Assembly: GCA_002296975.1 (NCBI GenBank)
Contig: DBIS01000105.1
Coordinates: 1-7,207, forward strand
Length of the DNA stretch: 7,207 nt
Reading direction: 5' to 3'
Source: Deltaproteobacteria bacterium UBA796
Lineage (GTDB): Bacteria > Myxococcota_A > UBA796
Of the stretch, positions 1-5,500 are shown in pieces. A model generated the notes under the pieces. The model was not told the DNA's origin. It saw only the letters and a program-made list of their open reading frames with translations, and ran no database searches. The position numbers were made by a program, and so were the translations under genes. Position 1 is the first letter of the stretch; each line of letters opens with the position of its first letter.

Positions 1-547
1 AAAATGGGCGGGCGCCGATGGCGGTTGCCCGGGATTTGGGGTTGAAGGTGTCAGGTCCAAAATCAGGTGTCCAGTTGGGGTCGCCTTCCCGTCCGGCTAA
101 GCCCTCGTACTCACCGGCGCGCACCTCCGCGAGATTTTGGCGCTGTGGTCGAGATGCCGCAGATTCGTATAGGTAAACAGGGATCTTCAAGGCCTCACCG
201 ACCCGTTCTCCGAGTTGGCGCGCAAGCGCAGCGCAGCCCTCCATATCGATGTCAGCGACCGGCACGAAGGGGCAAACATCCGTGGCGCCCATGCGCGGGT
301 GCGCGCCGGTGTGGCCAGACATGTCGATCAGGCTCGCGGCGGTTGCGATGGCCTGAAAGGCGGCTTCCACCACTGCATTGGGCGGTCCAACCATGGTCAT
401 GACTGTACGGTTGGTGGCAGCACCAGGGTCGACATCGAGCAAAGACACACCGTCCACGGCTCGAATGGCTGCAGCGATGGCGTCGATGACGGCTAAATCG
501 CGGCCCTCAGAGAAATTTGGGACACACTCGACGATGGGCTGGCTCAT
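1..547 (-). CDS. ftcD: Glutamate formimidoyltransferase, N-terminal part (runs off left edge)
   Basis: The enzyme transfers the formimino group of N-formimino-L-glutamate to tetrahydrofolate, giving 5-formimino-THF and glutamate, a late step of one route of histidine degradation in the cytosol. Translating the minus strand from the ATG at 547 gives 182 uninterrupted codons. They begin MSQPIVECVPNFSEGRD and carry family hallmarks: DVDPGAATNRTVMT (38-51), a GHTGAHPRMGATDVCPF block (78-94), IPVYLYESAA (122-131) and FNPKSRATAIGARPF (168-182). His83 in the AHPRMG motif matches the catalytic histidine of the mammalian enzyme by motif position. A strong Shine-Dalgarno sequence supports the start. 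Stand-alone bacterial versions are about 300 residues, so roughly 120 residues of this domain are missing. Whether a cyclodeaminase domain follows, as in the fused animal enzyme, cannot be seen. It lies 67 bases behind yggS in the same direction. Family assignment is firm; full length is unknown. Confidence 0.95.
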   Translation of the reverse strand, partial: MSQPIVECVPNFSEGRDLAVIDAIAAAIRAVDGVSLLDVDPGAATNRTVMTMVGPPNAVVEAAFQAIATAASLIDMSGHTGAHPRMGATDVCPFVPVADIDMEGCAALARQLGERVGEALKIPVYLYESAASRPQRQNLAEVRAGEYEGLAGREGDPNWTPDFGPDTFNPKSRATAIGARPF

Positions 548-614
548 GAGAACTCCTTGCAGTTTAGTGGCTCTATTCGGTACGGGGGCAGGGGACCATG
601 GCGCCGTTCGGGCC
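548..614. other. 67-base gap between yggS and the formimidoyltransferase gene
   Basis: This is the longest non-coding stretch in the window. Apart from the ribosome binding site at its downstream end I see nothing convincing. The short palindromes GGCGCC and CCATGG do not form a hairpin with a T-run, so there is no intrinsic terminator, and I find no good paired -35 and -10 boxes on the minus strand. Read-through from yggS is therefore the simplest view. Confidence 0.5.
553..558 (-). promoter_or_regulatory. Shine-Dalgarno site of the formimidoyltransferase gene
   Basis: The minus strand reads AAGGAG followed by TTCTC and then the ATG at 547. This five-base spacing to a strong ribosome binding site fixes the start of the formimidoyltransferase. 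It also suggests the gene is translated independently of yggS, unlike the overlapping genes upstream. Confidence 0.8.
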
Positions 615-1292
615 TTAGTTCCGTGTGCCAAAAATAGCGGTACCGATGCGCACCAAGGTGGCACCACATCGGATGGCCACAGCATAATCACGACTCATGC
701 CCATCGATAAAACCTCTGTTTTGAGGCCGGCGGCGAGGCCTTGTTGGCCCAAGTCGGCGAGGGCCGAGAAAAAGGGCGCGCAGTCCTCAACGTTTTCGGT
801 CATCGGTGGCATGGTCATAAAGCCGCGGACTGTGAGCTTGTCTAGCCCCGCGATGTCTTTGGCCAAGTCCAGGGCGAGCTTTGGTGCCACCCCGCCCTTG
901 GCTGTGTCGCCGCCGGTGTTGACCTGGATGAGCACCCCCATGGGTCCCGGGCTTTTGTTCGAGATGGCTTCGGCGAGGGCCAAGTTGTCCACGGTATGGA
1001 TAAGTTTGGCCCAGGGCACGACGTATTTGACCTTATTCTTCTGAAGCCGGCCGATGAAATGCCATTGGGGTGGGGGGCTGTTGGCAGCCAATAAGGGTGC
1101 CTTGTCTCGGAGGGCTTGGGCTCGGTTTTCGGCCATTAAGATTTGCCCAGCAAAGAGCGCCTCACGAAGGGCTTCCACGGGTTGGGTTTTGGTGGCGGCC
1201 AAGACTTGGACTGAATCTGGGGTGCGTCCTGCAGCGATGGCTGCCTGAGCGACAGCTGCGTGAACCGAGTCGATGGATTTGGCGATGCTCAT
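615..1292 (-). CDS. yggS: YggS-family pyridoxal 5'-phosphate-binding protein (PLP homeostasis)
   Basis: Members of this family (YggS, YBL036C, PLPBP) are single-domain cytosolic proteins with the alanine-racemase-type barrel. They bind PLP, have no established catalytic activity, and keep B6 vitamer and amino-acid pools balanced. The 225-residue product shows the family signatures in order: LAATKTQP, with Lys35 as the expected PLP Schiff-base lysine; ENRAQALRDK (55-64); HFIGRLQKNKVK (78-89); the strand-loop VNTGGDTAKGG (124-134); and LSMGMSRDYAVAI followed by CGATLVRIGTAIFG near the C terminus, which forms the phosphate-binding end. E. coli YggS is of similar length. The start is the ATG at 1292, which overlaps the maf stop codon as ATGA and has GGAG six bases upstream. 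The frame stays open upstream to 1595, but that part is maf read in another frame. One small oddity is Ala54 where the family usually has Gly in the GEN motif. Identification is secure. Confidence 0.95.
   Translation of the reverse strand: MSIAKSIDSVHAAVAQAAIAAGRTPDSVQVLAATKTQPVEALREALFAGQILMAENRAQALRDKAPLLAANSPPPQWHFIGRLQKNKVKYVVPWAKLIHTVDNLALAEAISNKSPGPMGVLIQVNTGGDTAKGGVAPKLALDLAKDIAGLDKLTVRGFMTMPPMTENVEDCAPFFSALADLGQQGLAAGLKTEVLSMGMSRDYAVAIRCGATLVRIGTAIFGTRN
1289..1292 (-). other. Four-base ATGA stop/start overlap, maf to yggS
   Basis: The minus strand reads ATGA: ATG starts yggS and TGA ends maf. Unlike the GTGA junction upstream, this one also has a good GGAG site six bases before the start, so yggS can be translated both by coupling and by fresh initiation. 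Confidence 0.85.
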
Positions 1293-1885
1293 GTTTTGCT
1301 CCGGGTGAGTCCGGCGGCGAGCATTGCTGGGACCACCTTGTCGAGGGGAAGTCCGACCACGTTGGTGGTGCTGCCGACGACCCGGTCGATAAGTCCAGCG
1401 CCCAGACCCTGAACCGCGTAGCCACCTGCTTTGTCTCGGCCTTCTCCAGTCACGACATACCGCGCGATCTCGATTGGCGTCAGCCCCCGAAATTTGACCC
1501 GAGAGGTGCTGTGGCCTTTGTAGACAGTTCGGCCATTGGGTGCGGGCGAGGGCCCAGACCACCTCAAATTCCAAGCCGTTGTGACCCGGTGCCAATCTCC
1601 TGCGAGTGTGCCCAGCATGATGGCTGCCCCAGGGTCGTCCTTTGGTTTTTCAAAAATAGTGTCCGCTTTATGCACGATGGTATCAGCGGCGATCACCCAG
1701 GTATTCGTTCCTGGGACGGCTGCAGATTTCTCTCGTGCGAGGCGCCGGACATAGTCTATCGGTGCCTCACCATCGCGCCGGACTTCGGGGATTTGAGGCG
1801 GGATCACCGCGTTGATGTCAAAACCAGCGCCGACAAGAAGTGTACGGCGGCGAGGAGAACCAGAGGCGAGAATTAATCGTGGCAT
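1289..1885 (-). CDS. maf: Maf-family nucleoside triphosphate pyrophosphatase, probably dTTP/UTP type
   Basis: Maf proteins hydrolyse non-canonical and some canonical nucleoside triphosphates to the monophosphate and pyrophosphate. The family was first described through septation block on overexpression in Bacillus. The 198-residue product has the complete fold signature: ASGSPRRR at 7-14 (phosphate-binding Ser and Arg residues), Glu34 in QIPEV, AADTIV (66-71) with the catalytic-region Asp68, KP at 80-81, a GDWHRVTT segment (96-103), FRGLTPIEIARYV (132-144), DKAGGYAVQG (151-160) and NVVGLPL (175-181). The DKAGxYxxQG form resembles E. coli YhdE and Bacillus Maf (dTTP/UTP/CTP users), not YceF (7-methyl-GTP), which has a CAGSFxxEG-type sequence here. 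That subfamily call is an inference from motif memory. The ATG at 1885 lies nine bases after the phosphatase stop, with only a distant AAAGGG upstream, which fits coupled translation. It ends overlapping yggS. Confidence 0.95.
   Translation of the reverse strand: MPRLILASGSPRRRTLLVGAGFDINAVIPPQIPEVRRDGEAPIDYVRRLAREKSAAVPGTNTWVIAADTIVHKADTIFEKPKDDPGAAIMLGTLAGDWHRVTTAWNLRWSGPSPAPNGRTVYKGHSTSRVKFRGLTPIEIARYVVTGEGRDKAGGYAVQGLGAGLIDRVVGSTTNVVGLPLDKVVPAMLAAGLTRSKT
1299..1302 (-). promoter_or_regulatory. Shine-Dalgarno site of yggS, inside the end of maf
   Basis: The minus strand reads GGAG, then six bases (CAAAAC), then the ATG at 1292. This decides the yggS start in favour of the position overlapping the maf stop, rather than any start further upstream in the open frame. 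Because the site lies within maf codons, ribosomes finishing maf can also reinitiate here. Confidence 0.7.
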
Positions 1886-1894
1886 GGCTGGCGC

Positions 1895-2488
1895 TTAACC
1901 CTTTAGGGCCTGTGCGATCTCAGCCCAGCGGTGGCTGTGTATCTTTCGGGCGATGGGCAAGGCATTCGGGATATTTGTGAGGCCGATTTCTGTGGTCGGC
2001 TGGCCGTCGATCAACCCCAGCAACACTCGGATGAGACCCCCATGCCCCACAAGCAAGATGCGTTCGGCAGCGTCGATGGTGGCCAAAAAGTCGACTGCCC
2101 GATTGGCCAAATCAGATAAGCTTTCCCCGCCTGGGGCACGCCCAGTCCAACTGTGAAGGGCGGTTCGTGCTCCTGAGGCCTTTATTTTATCGATCGACTC
2201 GCCTTCCCACTGGCCAAGATTTCGCTCTCGAAGCGCGATATGACAGTCTATATTTGTGGCGATACCGGCGGCAGCGATGGCCAGCTCAGCGGTGTGTTTG
2301 GCCCGATTGAGGTCCGAACTGAGGACCATCGGCAACGGTCGGCCCTCGAGCATGTCACGGATTTTCAGTCCTGCTGCGTGGGCCTGTTTTTGGCCTTTTG
2401 AGGTGAGCGCCACATCTTGGTGGCCCGAAAATACCCGAGCAAGATTGGCCTCGCTCTCACCGTGCCGCAGGAAAATCCACTCGCTCAC
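1895..2488 (-). CDS. Histidine phosphatase family protein (phosphoglycerate-mutase-like)
   Basis: This 197-residue soluble enzyme belongs to branch 1 of the histidine phosphatase superfamily, which transfers phosphate through a phospho-histidine. It opens with LRHGESEAN, giving Arg8 and the nucleophile His9. Arg62 in SSDLNRAKHTAE is the second phosphate-pocket arginine, Glu88 in LRERNLGQWEG is the likely proton donor, and His149 in LVGHGG closes the pocket. The substrate cannot be told. Relatives include alpha-ribazole phosphatase (CobC), broad-specificity phosphatases and sugar-phosphate phosphatases, and no cobalamin genes are nearby to favour CobC. The start is GTG (2486-2488), overlapping the dehydrogenase TGA as GTGA. 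It is the only standard start codon between an in-frame TAA about 16 codons upstream and the RHGE motif. There is no clear Shine-Dalgarno sequence, so translation probably depends on ribosomes ending the dehydrogenase. No signal peptide is visible. Confidence 0.9.
   Translation of the reverse strand: MSEWIFLRHGESEANLARVFSGHQDVALTSKGQKQAHAAGLKIRDMLEGRPLPMVLSSDLNRAKHTAELAIAAAGIATNIDCHIALRERNLGQWEGESIDKIKASGARTALHSWTGRAPGGESLSDLANRAVDFLATIDAAERILLVGHGGLIRVLLGLIDGQPTTEIGLTNIPNALPIARKIHSHRWAEIAQALKG
2485..2488 (-). other. Four-base GTGA stop/start overlap, dehydrogenase to phosphatase
   Basis: The minus strand reads GTGA: GTG starts the phosphatase and TGA ends the dehydrogenase. No purine-rich ribosome binding site stands at the usual distance. 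This arrangement normally reflects termination-reinitiation, so phosphatase output would follow dehydrogenase translation. Confidence 0.8.
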
Positions 2489-2553
2489 TTGGCCGAAGGT
2501 GTGGGTGAGGATTTTCCGCGTTTTTTGGAAGATTTAGGGGTAGATTTGGGCTT
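2485..2553 (-). other. Basic low-complexity C-terminal tail of the dehydrogenase, with an A6 tract
   Basis: Dehydrogenase residues 1551-1572 contain seven Lys and one Arg, with most of the remainder Ser, Pro and Thr, and no acidic residue. The segment follows the last recognisable helix of the C-terminal domain and looks disordered. Its codons include the run TCC AAA AAA CGC on the minus strand (six A at complement of 2521-2526). The segment ends at the overlap with the phosphatase gene. Confidence 0.75.
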
Positions 2554-5500
2554 TCCATTGCTGATGTCCAACTCAGAAAGGCCCCCAGCGAGCGCACCAC
2601 GGATACGCTCTTCGGCCACCAACAACATGGCGGTATCTGGGCGAGAACTCAAGAGGCGATCGACCTCTTGAGTGAGCTGGCTCAGTGGCCCTTTTCGGAT
2701 AAGGCGGCGTTTGATGCGGTTGACGCCCAAACGGACCTCGGGCCCCAGAGGAATCGCCGTGTAGAGTTGACGCATCAGCACAAAAAAGCGGTTTCTGAGG
2801 ATGGCCAAAGCCACTTGATCCCAAGGTCCGCTGGTTTGCTCAACCCGCATTGCCCGCAGCGCTGGCAAGATCCCGGTCGCTTCTCCGACGGAAATGTAGC
2901 GGATGATGGTGTGGCTCACCCGGTCTTCCGGCTTGTGGGCGAGCGCGATTTCACGGGCAATGGTCAGCTTGCTCAAGGTTGCGATTTTGAGTGCGATATT
3001 CTCAGGGATTCCGCGCCCAATATGGCCACCGCTCATTTTCGTGAGCTCTTCTTGGTGGGCGGCACCCTGCACTTTGGGGAGTTGCCGAAGCACTTCGCGG
3101 ATGGTGTCTGTGGGGTCATTACGGAGTTGGGATTCGCCGGGGTTTAAGGCCAATGCAGCCAAGCCAGTGATGGCGTACTGAACGTCTATCCATGCTCTAT
3201 ATTTGGCGTCAAAGCTCGCATCACAACGGTCGATCTCCTTTCGAATCTGGTGGCCATTGATCATGTCCATCGCGACCAACCACGCTCGCGTAATGGATGA
3301 AGCGCTCGCCCCAGTCCACTCCTTGAGCATCGGGTAAAACAGCACACCAGCGTCCCCGACCACTTCGGTGATGAGCACGGTCATGCCGATGGATTGGTGG
3401 AGCATATGCTTGGGTATGTACTCCCCAAAGCGCCTGCGGATTTCAGCGGGGAAGTAGCTCATCACCCGTTCATCAAAGCCAGGTATCGAGGTGGGGTCTG
3501 AGGCCATCAACTCCTTGAAAATGTGGGCTTTGACATGTGCTTGAAGCACGGCGAGTTCAGGGCGAACCAAGCCTTTGCGTGAGGCGGCCCGGCGTGCGAG
3601 ATCGTCGTCGCTCGGTAAGGTGAGGGCGGTGCGGCTGGTGTTCGATTGCTTGCAGACCCAGTCGATGGTCCGACTGAAAAACAAGGGGTCCCGACTCGAC
3701 CGGATTTGGTCCAGGCTCAACTGGTTTCCTTGTGTGTCTGAGTTGTCCAATACCAAGTTAGAGACGATGTCCGTCAGGCGCTCCAATTGTTTGTTTCGGG
3801 CATCAGTTTTCAGGCTGCCTTCTGCCACTGCTGCCGAGAGCAATATTTTGAGATTGACCTCGTGGTCGGACATGTCGACGCCGCCGGAATTGTCGATGGC
3901 ATCGGTGTTGATTCGGCCACCGTTCAACGCATACTCGACACGTCCGGCCTGGGTGAGGCCCAAGTTTCCGCCTTCGCCGACGATTTTACAGCGAAGTTCT
4001 TTGGCGTTCACACGGAGGTTGTCATTCGCTGCATCCCCGACGTCTTGGTGTGTCTCGTCGGTGGCCTTGACATAGGTCCCGATCCCACCGTTCCACAGCA
4101 GGTCTGCGGGCATGCGTAAGATGCAGCGGATGACTGTATCTGTTGGCAATTCATCGCTCATGACCCCCAAAACATCTTTCATCTCTGGGCTGAGGACGAT
4201 CGACTTCGCCGCCCGATTAAAGATGCCTCCACCTTCGCTGATGAGGGCCGTGTTGTATGCCTCCCAACCTTTTACGTCTTTGAAAAGGCGCAGGCGTTCT
4301 TTGAAGGAGGTGCTGATGTCTGGGTTGGGATCAATAAAGATGTGGCGATGGTTGAAGGCCGCCAGGAGCTTCATTTGTTGGGTCTCGACCACGCCGTTGC
4401 CAAACACATCTCCGGCCGGATCGCCGATGGCGACGGTGGTGAACTCTTCTTTGTACGGATCGATGCCCATCTCTGCAAAGTGTCGCTGAGTCGTCTTCCA
4501 GGCACCGCGTGCTGTGATCCCGCAGGCCTTGTGATCGTAGCCATTCGAGCCACCGCTTGCGAAGGCGTCATCCAACCAAAACCCATACTCTTGGGCGACA
4601 GCATTGGCGGTGTCCGAAAGGTGGGCGGTCCCTTTGTCTGCGGCGACCACGAGGTAGGTGTCATCCGCGTCATGGCGCACCACATCGGGTGGGTGAACGG
4701 TCTGGCCGTCGACGATATTGTCGGTCAGGTCGAGCAATCCACGAATCAAAAAGGTGTACAGGCGATCGGCCTCAGCCCGGCGCACAGCGCGGTCGTCATA
4801 AGAGCGCTTCAAAAAGAACCCACCCTTTGCGCCTTCGGGAACGATCAGGACGTTCTTGATCATTTGGGTGGTCGCGAGTCCCTGGATTTCGCGCCGGTAG
4901 TCCTCACGGTCCGACCAACGAATACCGCCCCGGGCGATCTCGCCGCCGCGAAGATGTACACCTTCCATCTCAGGGTGGTGGACATAGACTTCGACGTTCA
5001 TGCGTGGCTCAGGCATTTGCTTGATTTTGGAGCAGTCCACCTTAAAGCTGATGTAGTGCGCAATGCGGTCAGCCCGGTAAAAGTTGGTTCGGACCGATGA
5101 TGAGACCAAGTTGAAAAGGGTCCGGAAAGTGACGTCTTGATCGTTGGCTCGCAGATTGCGGACCCCGGTGTCGAAAGTCTCGGCGGCTTCGGCCATTGCT
5201 TTGCTTCGGTCACCGCTCAACTCAGGGTCAAAGCGTGCATGGAAATAGGTCCACAGGTGGCGGACGAGTTCGGGTTGGGCCAAAAGAATCTTTTCGGTCC
5301 GAGCTTTGTTGTACCGCAGGCCCAATTGTCTGGCGTAGCCCAAATATGCGCGGATCATGTCGACGGCAGCCCAAGGCACGGCTGCGGCCAGCACCAATTG
5401 GTTCAGACCATCGTCGGTCACCCTTCCCGTGAATGCGGCTTCGATGGCGTCGATGAGGTTGTGAGCTTGCTCTAAAACGATGTGCTCTTCGGCAAACCGA

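Noticed and set aside
548..614. Possible terminator or promoter between yggS and the formimidoyltransferase
   Set aside because: Only six-base palindromes are present, with no stem followed by a T-run, and no convincing pair of promoter boxes.
67..710. Three overlapping plus-strand open frames in the left 700 bases
   Set aside because: They lie opposite the formimidoyltransferase, whose minus-strand translation matches its family along its entire visible length. They also overlap one another in different frames.
1293..1595. N-terminal extension of YggS up to 1595
   Set aside because: The added residues are maf codons read in another frame, have no similarity to the YggS family, and would give a 326-residue protein. 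The ATG at 1292 has a Shine-Dalgarno site and gives the normal length.
1070..1876. 268-codon plus-strand open frame
   Set aside because: It is antisense to maf and yggS, both of which show full family motifs. Its translation is rich in Arg, Cys, Trp and Pro without recognisable domains, as expected of a complement of GC-rich coding sequence.
1895..2488. Calling the phosphatase CobC (alpha-ribazole phosphatase)
   Set aside because: The motifs are those shared by the entire histidine phosphatase branch and no cobalamin genes are nearby, so a substrate-specific name is not supported.
4342..5100. 252-codon plus-strand open frame opposite the dehydrogenase
   Set aside because: It lies entirely opposite the most conserved part of the glutamate dehydrogenase. 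Its length is explained by codon bias of that gene. I see no family motif and no ribosome binding site evidence.
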